Shown: piece by piece, positions 28,064-36,828 of the stretch
Layout: each line of letters starts with the position of its first letter
Position numbering within the stretch: the stretch's first letter is position 1
NCBI GenBank assembly: GCA_051814705.1
Contig: JBPWQW010000001.1
Span: 1,302,001 to 1,366,000 of the forward strand
Reading direction: 5' to 3'
Length of the DNA: 64,000 bases
Source of the DNA: Geojedonia sp051814705
GTDB taxonomy: Bacteria; Bacteroidota; Bacteroidia; Flavobacteriales; Flavobacteriaceae
Translations under genes and position numbers: made by a program
The notes under the pieces: generated by a model
The model's input: only the letters and a program-made list of their open reading frames with translations
What the model was told of the DNA's origin: nothing
Databases searched by the model: none

Positions 28064-29143
28064 TTATTGGTTTCCTCTTCTACTTGAAGACGATCTCGAA
28101 GTACCACTACTCGATGATGATCTTGTAGAGCCACTTCTCATATTTGACCCTGATGATGAATTGCTACGCGATGAACTTCTTTGTATTGAAGGCGACGAAT
28201 TGTTATTATTTGATCGACTTGGTGTAGAATACCTTCTATTTGTAGTATTGGGTCTCGTCGTAGAATTCTCCCTTGGTCTAACTGTTGAATTCATGGTTCG
28301 ATTATTGGAATTAACTCTTGGTCTAAACGTAGAGTTTTGACCTCGCCTTGTTGTGTTTGAAAAGGTTCGGGTATCTGGTCTTGAATTAGAACTACTATTT
28401 CTTGATAAGTTTGATGTGCTTCGCCTATTTAAAGTTGAAGTTCTGTTGGTGCTATAATTAGAAGTTCTATTGGTGCTATAGTTGGAAGTTCTATATGTAC
28501 TATTGGCTATGGATCCACGTCTACCAGCATTATAGGCGATGTTTCTGCTTCCATAATAATTGTTATAATAATAATGGTTCCTATTGTACCTGTACCAATA
28601 TGGGCTATAATAGCTAAAACCGCCGTAATAGCCACCGTAACCATAATTATAGCCATAATTAAATCCATAAAAAGGAGAATACCAGTAGGGATTATATCCA
28701 TAATAACTATATCCGTAATACGGTCTATACCAATTCCAGGAATAAGGGCTGTACCAATTGCTATAACCATAGTTTGAATAAACATTTACGGTAACATTGC
28801 CAGAGTCTTGACCCCAACCCGAGTAACCACTTACATCATTGGTGTCTTCAACCTCATTATAGTCACCTTCATAAGAATCTATATCCGTAAAAACAGCACC
28901 ATCTTCAGAGATGTTTTCAAACTGACGAGATTTTTCAGCAAAATAATTTTTGTAATAGTTATTGTTGTTTCTTGTAGGCGTTTCGTTATATGAGCGTTGT
29001 TCATACACGATGTCGTCAGATCCATAGATGCCATCATTGTCATAACCTACATATTGGTATGAACCACAAGAAGCTAAAATAAAGGTAAAGCTTAGTGCAA
29101 CATAAAATGGCAATTTCGATTTTAAGTAACTTATAAATTGCAT
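28064..29143 (-). CDS. Tyr/Ser/Asn-rich low-complexity lipoprotein
   Basis: 359 residues. Hydrophobic signal with lipobox FILASCGS (Cys about 26). Residues about 120-200 are a Tyr/Gly/Trp/Asn-rich tract (many YGYN, YYGG and WY pairs); residues 200-359 are a basic Ser/Asn/Arg/Thr-rich tract with short repeats (SNYSTNRT units; RTMNSTVRPRENS-type units). Similar proteins occur widely in flavobacteria, sometimes labelled vitellogenin-like by low-complexity similarity. Likely disordered and cell-surface; function unknown. Upstream of, and probably co-transcribed with, the FadL-type porin. Confidence 0.75.
   Translation of the reverse strand: MQFISYLKSKLPFYVALSFTFILASCGSYQYVGYDNDGIYGSDDIVYEQRSYNETPTRNNNNYYKNYFAEKSRQFENISEDGAVFTDIDSYEGDYNEVEDTNDVSGYSGWGQDSGNVTVNVYSNYGYSNWYSPYSWNWYRPYYGYSYYGYNPYWYSPFYGFNYGYNYGYGGYYGGFSYYSPYWYRYNRNHYYYNNYYGSRNIAYNAGRRGSIANSTYRTSNYSTNRTSNYSTNRTSTLNRRSTSNLSRNSSSNSRPDTRTFSNTTRRGQNSTFRPRVNSNNRTMNSTVRPRENSTTRPNTTNRRYSTPSRSNNNNSSPSIQRSSSRSNSSSGSNMRSGSTRSSSSSGTSRSSSSRRGNQ
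28438..28493. repeat. 24-bp tandem repeat inside the lipoprotein gene
   Basis: Units beginning GAAGTTCT at 28438, 28461 region and 28485 region encode the SNYSTNRT octapeptide on the minus strand. In-frame period, so copy number could vary without frameshift. Confidence 0.7.
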
Positions 29144-29171
29144 ATCTCTATAATTTTATTGTTGAACATTA

Positions 29172-29179
29172 CAAAAATA
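29172..29179 (-). promoter_or_regulatory. -7 promoter element of the lipoprotein/porin operon
   Basis: Minus strand TATTTTTG matches TAnnTTTG, 28 bases before the lipoprotein ATG. It lies back to back with the proS -7 element two bases away. Confidence 0.55.
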
Positions 29180-29181
29180 GT

Positions 29182-29189
29182 TAGTTTTG
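29182..29189 (+). promoter_or_regulatory. candidate -7 promoter element of proS
   Basis: TAGTTTTG matches TAnnTTTG, 54 bases before the proS ATG. Confidence 0.45.
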
Positions 29190-29243
29190 TCGAACTATTT
29201 TTTTATTTAACATAAGCACAATTTTTGTGCCAAAACACCGACA

Positions 29244-30722
29244 ATGAGCAAAAATCTCACGAGTAGAGCTGATGATTATTCAAAATGGTATAACGAATTA
29301 GTCGTAAAGGCTGATTTGGCGGAGAATTCGGCCGTTAGGGGATGCATGGTGATTAAGCCGTATGGTTATGCAATTTGGGAAAAAATGCAGGCAGAATTAG
29401 ATAGAATGTTTAAAGAAACTGGACATCAAAATGCATATTTTCCAATATTTATACCCAAAAGCTTGTTTGAAGCTGAAGAAAAAAATGCTGAAGGTTTTGC
29501 AAAAGAGTGTGCTATTGTTACTCATTACAGATTGCAAAATGATCCAGATCGCCCGGGAAAATTAAGAGTTGATCCCGATGCTAAATTGGAGGAAGAGCTC
29601 ATTGTAAGACCAACCAGTGAAGCTATTATCTGGAATACTTATAAAGGCTGGATACAAAGTTATAGAGATTTACCAATACTTATAAACCAATGGGCTAATG
29701 TGGTGCGTTGGGAAATGCGTACGCGCTTATTTTTACGCACCGCTGAATTTTTATGGCAAGAAGGCCATACAGCACATGAAACAAAAGCTGAAGCCATTGC
29801 TGAAGCCATACAGATGAATGAGGTCTATGCCGAGTTTGCCGAAAACTTTATGGCTATTCCAGTAATAAAAGGGGTAAAAACCGAAAGTGAGCGTTTTGCA
29901 GGGGCACTTGAAACCTATTGTATTGAAGCATTAATGCAAGATGGTAAAGCCTTGCAAGCTGGTACCTCACATTTTTTAGGGCAAAATTTTGCCAAGGCCT
30001 TTGATGTTAAGTTTAATACTAAAGAGGGAAAATTGGATTATGTTTGGGCAACATCATGGGGTGTTTCAACCCGTTTGATGGGTGCTCTTATAATGACCCA
30101 TAGCGATGATAAAGGTTTGGTTTTGCCACCAAATTTGGCTCCAATTCAAGTTGTAATTGTACCAATCTATAAAACAGATGAACAATTAGAAGAGATATCA
30201 GTTCTGGCAAAGAGTTTAATGCAACAATTTAAAAATTTAGCAATTAGTTGCAAATTTGATGACAGAACTTCACAGCGCCCAGGAGCAAAATTTGCTCAAT
30301 ATGAATTGCAAGGCGTGCCTTTAAGGATTGCAATTGGACCTAAAGATTTAGAAAACAAAACAGTTGAATTGGCCAGAAGGGATACCTTGACTAAGGAGAA
30401 TATAGCTTTAGATGATTTGGTCATGGTGGTTAAAAACTTAATGACAGAGATTCAAAATGCATTATTTGAAAAGGCATTGAATTTTAGAAATACACACATT
30501 ACCGAGGTTGAAACATTTGACGAATTTAAACATGTATTAGAAAATAAGACTGGTTTTGTTTCGGCGCATTGGGATGGAACTCCAGAAACGGAGCAAACGA
30601 TTAAGGAGCTAACTAAAGCTACAATCAGGTGTATTCCTATTGACGCAATTAGTGAAGCTGGAAACTGTATTTACAGTGGTAAACCATCTTCAAAAAGAGT
30701 GCTATTTGCTAAGGCTTATTAA
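29244..30722 (+). CDS. proS: prolyl-tRNA synthetase, archaeal/eukaryotic type
   Basis: 492 residues. Class II synthetase lacking the bacterial editing insert, with the C-terminal Zn-less extension and terminal Tyr (RVLFAKAY) typical of the archaeal/eukaryotic-like form (ProS type 3). Motif 2 region: RWEMRTRLFLRTAEFLWQEGHTAH; motif 3: GVSTRLMGALIMTHSDDKGLVLPP. Anticodon-binding domain from about residue 300. This form is normal for Bacteroidota. ATG start. Confidence 0.96.
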   Translation: MSKNLTSRADDYSKWYNELVVKADLAENSAVRGCMVIKPYGYAIWEKMQAELDRMFKETGHQNAYFPIFIPKSLFEAEEKNAEGFAKECAIVTHYRLQNDPDRPGKLRVDPDAKLEEELIVRPTSEAIIWNTYKGWIQSYRDLPILINQWANVVRWEMRTRLFLRTAEFLWQEGHTAHETKAEAIAEAIQMNEVYAEFAENFMAIPVIKGVKTESERFAGALETYCIEALMQDGKALQAGTSHFLGQNFAKAFDVKFNTKEGKLDYVWATSWGVSTRLMGALIMTHSDDKGLVLPPNLAPIQVVIVPIYKTDEQLEEISVLAKSLMQQFKNLAISCKFDDRTSQRPGAKFAQYELQGVPLRIAIGPKDLENKTVELARRDTLTKENIALDDLVMVVKNLMTEIQNALFEKALNFRNTHITEVETFDEFKHVLENKTGFVSAHWDGTPETEQTIKELTKATIRCIPIDAISEAGNCIYSGKPSSKRVLFAKAY

Positions 30723-30770
30723 TTTTTTTAAAAAAAATTATTTAGTTGTTGTAGCATTTAAAAATAATTG

Positions 30771-30778
30771 TATTTTTG
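30771..30778 (+). promoter_or_regulatory. -7 promoter element of tRNA-Glu-rpsT
   Basis: TATTTTTG, exact match to TAnnTTTG, 70 bases before the tRNA. The leader between them contains a GCAATC/GATTGC hairpin (30783-30797) and a 14-bp palindrome AGTTGAATTCAACT. Confidence 0.62.
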
Positions 30779-30848
30779 CATCCGCAATCAGGGATTGCAC
30801 GTTCATTTGAAGAGTGAGTTGAATTCAACTTACTTTGAAACATCAAAT

Positions 30849-30920
30849 GGCCCGTTCGTCTATCGGCTAGGACGCCAGGTTTTCATCCTGGTAAGAGGGG
30901 TTCGATTCCCCTACGGGCTA
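30849..30920 (+). tRNA. tRNA-Glu (anticodon TTC)
   Basis: Acceptor GGCCCGT pairs with ACGGGCT; anticodon stem CCAGG/CCTGG encloses loop TTTTCAT with anticodon TTC at 30882-30884; T arm GGGG-TTCGATT-CCCC; discriminator A at 30920. CCA is not encoded. It lies 25 bases before rpsT, apparently in one transcript. Confidence 0.96.
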
Positions 30921-30945
30921 CATCGTTTAATTAGAAAAATATATT

Positions 30946-31200
30946 ATGGCAAATCATAAGTCGGCATTAAAAAGAATTAGAACAAACGAAGCAAAACGTT
31001 TAACCAATAGGTATCAACATAGAACTACGCGTAATGCTATTAAAAAGCTACGTGACATGGAAAAAGCTAAAGATGCTGTTGCATTTTTGCCTTCTGTAGT
31101 TTCAATGATTGATAAGTTAGCGAAGAGAAATGTTATTCATGCTAATAAAGCAGCCAATTTAAAATCTGGCTTAACTAAGTATATAGCAACTTTAGCTTAA
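30946..31200 (+). CDS. rpsT: 30S ribosomal protein S20
   Basis: 84 residues, basic, helical. MANHKSALKRIRTNEAKRLTNRYQHRTTRNAIKKL is the S20 N-terminal helix; the C-terminus KRNVIHANKAANLKSGLTKYIATL is also diagnostic. Binds 16S rRNA early in 30S assembly. Co-transcribed with tRNA-Glu and ends at a strong terminator. Confidence 0.96.
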   Translation: MANHKSALKRIRTNEAKRLTNRYQHRTTRNAIKKLRDMEKAKDAVAFLPSVVSMIDKLAKRNVIHANKAANLKSGLTKYIATLA

Positions 31201-31220
31201 GGATTCACTGTATATAATTA

Positions 31221-31250
31221 AAAGCTTCTTCATTTGGAGAAGCTTTTTTT
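31221..31250 (+). terminator. terminator of tRNA-Glu-rpsT
   Basis: Stem AAAGCTTCT / AGAAGCTTT, loop of 8 bases, T-run. Confidence 0.9.
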
Positions 31251-31267
31251 ATTTCAAAAAAGACAAT

Positions 31268-31302
31268 AAAAAACCCTTGAAATTTTTTTTCAAGGGTTTT
31301 TC
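31268..31302 (-). terminator. terminator of rho
   Basis: Stem AAAAACCCTTGAAA / TTTCAAGGGTTTTT with a short T loop, 20 bases beyond the rho stop codon; on the minus strand the stem is followed by Ts. Confidence 0.88.
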
Positions 31303-31321
31303 TATTTAATCTATTGAAATT

Positions 31322-33046
31322 TTAGCCATTCATTGAAACTAAAAACTCTTCATTGCTTCTGGTTTTTTTGAAGCGATCATTTATAAATTCCATGGCTTCT
31401 ACAGGGTTCATATCTGCCAAATATTTGCGCATAACCCACATACGTTGAATCGTATTGTCATCTAAAAGTAAATCATCACGACGCGTACTTGAAGATGTGA
31501 GGTCGATAGCTGGGAAAATTCTACGGTTGGATATTTTACGATCCAATTGTAACTCCATATTACCGGTACCTTTAAATTCTTCAAAAATTACTTCATCCAT
31601 TTTGGAGCCTGTTTCGGTTAAGGCCGTTGCAATAATGGTCAACGAACCTCCATTTTCAATATTACGGGCAGCTCCAAAAAAGCGTTTAGGCTTGTGCAAT
31701 GCGTTGGCATCAACACCACCACTTAAAATTTTACCAGAGGCCGGTTGTACGGTATTGTATGCTCTAGCCAAACGTGTAATGGAGTCTAATAGAATTACAA
31801 CGTCATGGCCACATTCAACCAATCTTTTTGCTTTTTCTAGAACGATATCTGCAATTTTAACGTGTTCATGAGCTTCTTTATCAAAAGTTGAAGAAATGAC
31901 TTCACCTCTTACATTACGTTGCATATCGGTAACTTCTTCAGGTCGCTCGTCGATCAATAAAATCATTAAATACACTTCAGGATGGTTTGCCGCTATGGCA
32001 TTTGCAACATCTTTAAGCAACATGGTTTTACCCGTTTTAGGCTGCGATACAATCATACCACGTTGTCCTTTTCCGATAGGTGAAAACAAATCCATGATCC
32101 GTGTAGAAATGGTGCTCTGTTTTTCAGCAAGATTGAATTTTTCTCTCGGGAACAAAGGCGTTAAGTGTTCAAATGAAACACGGTCTCTGACCACTTCTGG
32201 TCTTTGTCCATTAATTTTGGTAACCTTTATTAATGGGAAATATTTTTCACCTTCTTTTGGTGGTCTAACGTTGCCCAGTACAGTGTCTCCTTTCTTTAAA
32301 CCAAATAATCTGATTTGTGATTGTGACACATAAATATCATCGGGTGATGATAAGTAATTGTAATCTGATGAACGTAAAAAGCCATAACCATCTTGCATGA
32401 CATCCAATACACCTTCACTCTCTATGATGGCATCGAATTCAAAATCTGGCTCTCGGTAACGGTTTCGGTTGTCTTTATTACCGTTATTACCGTGGGTATT
32501 TCCATCCTTTTGACGAGGATTTGGTTTGTTTTCTTTGCTTTTAGCATGTGGCTGAGGTCTGTTTTCATTGCCACTATCTTTTGGTGAGCTAGTTTTTTCT
32601 TTGTTATCAGAAATATTCCCATCTTTTTGACGAGGGTTTGGTTTATGATCTTTGGTATTAGCACGCGGCTGAGGCCTATTATCAGTACCATTTTCTTTTG
32701 ATAAGCTTGCACCTTCTTTATTGTTAGAACTATTTTCGTCTTGTTCAGATGGACTGCTTTCTGTTTTTTTAGATGCAGAAAACTCCATTTTTTGTTGATC
32801 CTTAACTTCTGGGGCTTTTTTTACAAAGCGTTCTCTTTTGGGTTTGCTTTGAGGAGCTTGAGTTTGTGGAACCTCTTCCTTGACCTGTTCTTTGATTACT
32901 GATTTAGGGTTTGCTGCTTGAAGATCTAGAATTTGATAAACGAGATCTAGTTTTTTTAATGTGCGGTATTTAGGCACATTGAGTTGTTGCGCTATCTCTT
33001 GTAATTCAGAAAGCTTTTTTTCTTTTAATTGCGAAATTTCAAACAT
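31322..33046 (-). CDS. rho: transcription termination factor Rho with long disordered insert
   Basis: 574 residues against about 420 in E. coli. Order: helical Rho_N (SQLKEKKLSELQEIAQQLNVPKYR...), a ~150-residue low-complexity polar insert (about 45-200) rich in Lys, Asn, Ser, Glu and Gln, cold-shock-like RNA-binding domain (GVLDVMQDGYGFLRSSDYNY), and the ATPase: Walker A SQPKTGKT, Walker B DVVILLDSITRLARAYN, Q/R loops near KPKRFFGAARNIENGGSLTI. The insert contains a duplicated ~37-residue block (RPQPxAxxKxxKPNPRQKDGN). Hexameric RNA-dependent helicase that ends transcription. Divergent from the DUF4293 gene. Confidence 0.96.
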   Translation of the reverse strand: MFEISQLKEKKLSELQEIAQQLNVPKYRTLKKLDLVYQILDLQAANPKSVIKEQVKEEVPQTQAPQSKPKRERFVKKAPEVKDQQKMEFSASKKTESSPSEQDENSSNNKEGASLSKENGTDNRPQPRANTKDHKPNPRQKDGNISDNKEKTSSPKDSGNENRPQPHAKSKENKPNPRQKDGNTHGNNGNKDNRNRYREPDFEFDAIIESEGVLDVMQDGYGFLRSSDYNYLSSPDDIYVSQSQIRLFGLKKGDTVLGNVRPPKEGEKYFPLIKVTKINGQRPEVVRDRVSFEHLTPLFPREKFNLAEKQSTISTRIMDLFSPIGKGQRGMIVSQPKTGKTMLLKDVANAIAANHPEVYLMILLIDERPEEVTDMQRNVRGEVISSTFDKEAHEHVKIADIVLEKAKRLVECGHDVVILLDSITRLARAYNTVQPASGKILSGGVDANALHKPKRFFGAARNIENGGSLTIIATALTETGSKMDEVIFEEFKGTGNMELQLDRKISNRRIFPAIDLTSSSTRRDDLLLDDNTIQRMWVMRKYLADMNPVEAMEFINDRFKKTRSNEEFLVSMNG

Positions 33047-33180
33047 TGATGTGTTTTGAATATTATGTTTTTTAATACTGAAATTGATTTGATTCGTACT
33101 TTTCTTAAAATGTAATTAAATGGAAAAAATCTGAAAAAAATCTGAAGATTTGATAAATTGACACTATAGAGAATTCAATT

Positions 33181-33188
33181 TACTTTTG
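33181..33188 (+). promoter_or_regulatory. -7 promoter element of the DUF4293 gene
   Basis: TACTTTTG, exact match to TAnnTTTG, 82 bases before the GTG start. Confidence 0.5.
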
Positions 33189-33270
33189 CAATAATACAAT
33201 ATTATTTTAAAAATGCAGTATTCTTTTAAAAAGAAACTGTTAATTTTGTGCTTTAATTTTTTAAAATCAG

Positions 33271-33681
33271 GTGATACAACGCATACAGACATTATATTTA
33301 TTGATTTCAGTTATTATTTCAGCTGGATTGATATTTGTATTCCATTTATGGACTAACGAAAAGGATGTGCCTATTTTTGCCAAGGATAATATGACGTATT
33401 TACTATTATTTTTGAGTTCTGCATTGTTATCCCTAATTTCCATATTCAACTATAAAAAAAGACAGTCTCAATTTGTTTTGGGCCGTCTTAATATCATATT
33501 AAACTTTATTTTATTAGGATTATTTGTGTATCAATTGCTAATCTCACCTGGAGAAAGTCGAATTTCTGAGAAGGGTGTTGGGATCTTTATGCCTATTTTT
33601 TCTATCGTGTTTTTGGTTTTGGCCAACAAAGCCATTAAAAAGGATGAAGATATTGTGAAATCTGTGGATCGATTGCGATAA
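33271..33681 (+). CDS. DUF4293 family membrane protein
   Basis: 136 residues with four hydrophobic helices (LYLLISVIISAGLIFVFHLW; YLLLFLSSALLSLISIF; LNIILNFILLGLFVYQLLI; GIFMPIFSIVFLVLANKAI). The family-typical N-terminus MIQRIQTLYLL starts here from a GTG, and no ATG is available upstream in frame. Bacteroidota family of unknown function, commonly located beside rho as here. Confidence 0.88.
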   Translation: MIQRIQTLYLLISVIISAGLIFVFHLWTNEKDVPIFAKDNMTYLLLFLSSALLSLISIFNYKKRQSQFVLGRLNIILNFILLGLFVYQLLISPGESRISEKGVGIFMPIFSIVFLVLANKAIKKDEDIVKSVDRLR

Positions 33682-33709
33682 ACCTTTTAACTTAGTTGTA
33701 TTAGTGCGT

Positions 33710-33738
33710 AAACCCAGGGTGAAGACTCTGGGTTTTTT
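33710..33738. terminator. bidirectional terminator
   Basis: Stem AAACCCAG / CTGGGTTT, 10-base loop, T-run on the plus strand; lies between convergent DUF4293 and phosphoesterase genes. Confidence 0.82.
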
Positions 33739-34228
33739 ACTTTTTAAATTCAATAACTTCTAAATTTTCGATCGTATCGCCATCAATTGTAAAGCGAAGC
33801 ATGGTCCGCACCTTATGTATCCCGTAAGTTCCTGCAGCACCGGGGTTCATGTGCAAAAGTTTTAATTTTTTGTCGGGCATAACTTTTAATATATGCGAAT
33901 GTCCACTTATAAATAGTTTGGGAGGATTTTTAAAGAGGTCATTTTTAACCCTAATATCATATTTGTTGGGATAACCACCAATGTGAGTCATCCAGACTTC
34001 AACTTGCTCGCAAAAAAAACGATTGTGTTCTGGAAATTCAACCCGTGCTTTAGCATCATCGATATTGCCATAAACTGCTCTTAAGGGTTTTAAGGCTTTA
34101 ATGGCATCAGTTACTTTTAAATCTCCTATATCTCCGGCATGCCAAACTTCGTCTGCCTGTTTCACATATTTTAATATACGATCATCTATATAGCTATGAG
34201 TGTCCGATAGAAGAAGAATTTTTTTCAT
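33737..34228 (-). CDS. metallophosphoesterase, YfcE/MJ0936-like
   Basis: 163 residues. Calcineurin-like metal motifs in order: LLSDTHSYID (D-x-H), VWHAGDIGD (GD), AVYGNID (GN, where the usual NxD/H is slightly altered: GNIDD), and ISGHSHILK (GHxH). Small single-domain phosphodiesterase/phosphatase; the physiological substrate is unknown. Divergent from truA. Confidence 0.9.
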   Translation of the reverse strand: MKKILLLSDTHSYIDDRILKYVKQADEVWHAGDIGDLKVTDAIKALKPLRAVYGNIDDAKARVEFPEHNRFFCEQVEVWMTHIGGYPNKYDIRVKNDLFKNPPKLFISGHSHILKVMPDKKLKLLHMNPGAAGTYGIHKVRTMLRFTIDGDTIENLEVIEFKK

Positions 34229-34266
34229 TTAATGTTAATGTAAAAATGTAAACCAACAAAACTAAT

Positions 34267-34274
34267 TATCTTTG
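34267..34274 (+). promoter_or_regulatory. -7 promoter element of truA-ABC operon
   Basis: TATCTTTG, exact match to TAnnTTTG, 29 bases before the TTG start of truA. Confidence 0.6.
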
Positions 34275-34303
34275 TGATTCTTTAACAAAAGTAGGAGTTT
34301 AGC

Positions 34304-35047
34304 TTGAGATATTTTATTGAATTGTCATATAACGGAAAACACTATCACGGTTGGCAAAATCAGCCTAACGCCATTTCTGTTCAACAGGTTTTGGAAGATA
34401 CGCTTTCAGTTTTATTACAGACTAATATAGAAGTGGTTGGAGCGGGACGAACAGATGCAGGAGTTCATGCTTCTCAAATGTTTGCCCATTTTGATTTAGA
34501 ACAAGAAATAGATATTCCAAACCTTATTTATAAATTAAATTCATTTTTGCCAAACGATATTGCGGTTCATGATATTTTTAAGGTAAAAGCTAGTGCCCAT
34601 GCCAGATTTGACGCCACAAGCAGAACGTATCATTATAAAATTTCTGTTTCTAAAAATGTGTTTACTTCAGATTTTACTTATCGGCTTCAAATGCCCTTAG
34701 ATCTTAAAAAAATGAATGAAGCTTGCAAAATTTTATTGCAGTTTAAAGACTTTCAAAGCTTTTCTAAAAGCCATACCGATGTCAAAACATTTGTTTGTAA
34801 TATAAAAAAAGCCAAGTGGGTTGAAGGTCATAATGAGCTCATATTCATCATTACAGCCGACCGTTTTTTGAGAAACATGGTAAGAGCAATAGTGGGGACT
34901 TTGATCAATATTGGACTTGGGAAAATTGAGATCGAAGATTTAATTACGATTATAAAATCGAAAAATAGGAGTGAAGCGGGGTATTCAGTTCCTGCTCATG
35001 GATTATATTTGACACATATTACATATCCAGACTCTCTTAAATTGTAA
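34304..35047 (+). CDS. truA: tRNA pseudouridine synthase A
   Basis: 247 residues. Starts at TTG: the family N-terminus MRYFIELSYNGKHYHGWQNQP begins exactly there and there is no nearby in-frame ATG. The catalytic motif GAGRTDAGVHA holds the nucleophilic Asp; the C-terminus has FLRNMVRAIVGTL. Forms pseudouridine at positions 38-40 of tRNAs. Its stop is 8 bases before the ABC transporter start. Confidence 0.95.
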   Translation: MRYFIELSYNGKHYHGWQNQPNAISVQQVLEDTLSVLLQTNIEVVGAGRTDAGVHASQMFAHFDLEQEIDIPNLIYKLNSFLPNDIAVHDIFKVKASAHARFDATSRTYHYKISVSKNVFTSDFTYRLQMPLDLKKMNEACKILLQFKDFQSFSKSHTDVKTFVCNIKKAKWVEGHNELIFIITADRFLRNMVRAIVGTLINIGLGKIEIEDLITIIKSKNRSEAGYSVPAHGLYLTHITYPDSLKL

Positions 35048-35055
35048 AACAGTAC

Positions 35056-36825
35056 ATGGATAAAAAAGATAAAAAAGTTTTTGATGTTTCGCTTTTTAAA
35101 CGGTTGCTACAGTTTATAAGGCCTTATAAATTGGTGTTTTTTAGTACCCTTATTTTTGTAATTGGACTTGCTATTTTTGGAGCACTTAGACCCTATGTGC
35201 TACAAATTGCGATTGACGAACATGTTGCATTAAAGAATTATGACGGTTTTATGTATTACGTCATCATCATGACTGTGCTTTTGATTTTGGAAGTCATTTG
35301 CCAATTATTGTTTATTTATTACGCAAGTTGGTTGGGACAATCCGTCGTAAAGGATATCCGGGTGAAGCTTTACAAACATATGTTGAGCTTTAAAATGAAA
35401 TACTTCGACAATTCTTCGGTAGGAGTTTTAATAACTAGGGCCGTAACGGATATGGAACGTATTGCTGATATTTTTGGAGAAGGACTTTTCATGATCGCTA
35501 GTGATGTATTAAAAATGGCTGTTGTAGGTGGTTTTATGGTTTGGATGAATTGGAAATTGAGTCTTATTGTTTTTGTGACCCTTCCCATTATGTTGTTTGC
35601 AACAAAAATATTTCAAAGATATATGAAACGTGCTTTTGAGGAAGTTCGTAACGAAGTTGCCAACTTGAATTCTTTTGTTCAAGAGCGTATTACAGGAATG
35701 AAAATTCTACAATTATTTACAAGGGAATTAACAGAATATGAAAAATTTAAAGCCATTAATGATCGTCACAAAAAAGGCTGGTTAAAAACAGTATGGTATA
35801 ACTCCATTTTCTTTGCGGTGACTGAACTTTTAGGGTCCTTGACTCTTGGTGCAGTTATTTGGGCTGGTGGGTTGTTGGTTATCGTCAATAATTCTGTTTC
35901 ACTTGGAGATTTAACGGCGTATATCATGTTTATTCCCATGATGTTTAGACCCTTAAACCAAATAGCCAATAAATTTAATACCTTACAAATGGGAATGGTT
36001 GCTGCAGATAGGGTCTTTAAAGTTTTGGATACTACTTCACAAATTGACGACGCTGGCACTTTGATTGCTTCACAATTTAAAGGCGATATACAGTTTAAAG
36101 ATGTTCATTTCTCGTACTTGGAGAATGAGGAAGTTTTGAAGGGTATTTCATTTGAAGTCAAATCAGGACAAACTATTGCAATTGTTGGAGCTACCGGAGC
36201 TGGAAAATCAACGATTATCAATCTGCTGAATCGGTTTTATGATATTCAAAAGGGAAGTATTTGTATAGATGGCGTTGAGGTAAAAGACCTTACTTTAAAA
36301 TCGTTGCGAGCTCAGATTGCAGTGGTTTTACAAGACGTATTTTTATTTGCAGATACGATTTTGAACAACATTACCTTAAATGATCCCAATATTTCTGAAG
36401 CCGAAGTGCATCAAGCGGCACAGGATATTGGAATTCATGATTTTTTTATGAGCTTGCCTGGAGGTTACCATTATAATGTCAAAGAGCGGGGTGTGATGTT
36501 ATCTTCTGGTCAGCGTCAACTCATTTCGTTTTTAAGAGCTTATGTAACCAACCCCAGTATTTTAATTTTGGATGAAGCAACGTCTTCGGTTGATAATTAT
36601 TCAGAACACTTGATACAAGATGCTACCGATAAAATCACTAAAAACAGAACTTCAATTGTGATTGCCCATCGATTGGCTACCATTAAAAAAGCCGATAATA
36701 TTATTGTTATGGATGAAGGCCAAATTGTAGAGCAAGGTACCCACAAGCAGTTGCTTAAAAAGAAAGATGGATATTATAGAAATTTATATGAGGTGCAATT
36801 TATGAAAGAGGTTCAGGTTTTATAA
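35056..36825 (+). CDS. ABC exporter, fused permease and ATPase (MsbA-like)
   Basis: 589 residues. An N-terminal six-helix ABC type 1 exporter domain (about 20-320; YDNSSVGVLITRAVTDMERI-like coupling helix region) is joined to an ATPase: Walker A GATGAGKST, Q loop AVVLQDVFLFADT, signature LSSGQRQLISF (the usual LSGGQ is LSSGQ), Walker B ILILDEATSSVD, switch His in VIAHRL. Half-transporter that should dimerise. Substrate (lipid, drug or peptide) cannot be read from sequence. In an operon with truA. Confidence 0.92.
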   Translation: MDKKDKKVFDVSLFKRLLQFIRPYKLVFFSTLIFVIGLAIFGALRPYVLQIAIDEHVALKNYDGFMYYVIIMTVLLILEVICQLLFIYYASWLGQSVVKDIRVKLYKHMLSFKMKYFDNSSVGVLITRAVTDMERIADIFGEGLFMIASDVLKMAVVGGFMVWMNWKLSLIVFVTLPIMLFATKIFQRYMKRAFEEVRNEVANLNSFVQERITGMKILQLFTRELTEYEKFKAINDRHKKGWLKTVWYNSIFFAVTELLGSLTLGAVIWAGGLLVIVNNSVSLGDLTAYIMFIPMMFRPLNQIANKFNTLQMGMVAADRVFKVLDTTSQIDDAGTLIASQFKGDIQFKDVHFSYLENEEVLKGISFEVKSGQTIAIVGATGAGKSTIINLLNRFYDIQKGSICIDGVEVKDLTLKSLRAQIAVVLQDVFLFADTILNNITLNDPNISEAEVHQAAQDIGIHDFFMSLPGGYHYNVKERGVMLSSGQRQLISFLRAYVTNPSILILDEATSSVDNYSEHLIQDATDKITKNRTSIVIAHRLATIKKADNIIVMDEGQIVEQGTHKQLLKKKDGYYRNLYEVQFMKEVQVL

Positions 36826-36828
36826 CGC

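Noticed and set aside
28507..28993. Ile/Thr-rich and Met/Ile-rich frames overlapping the Tyr-rich lipoprotein gene
   Set aside because: Shadow frames of a repetitive coding region; the minus-strand lipoprotein frame has a clear lipobox and promoter.
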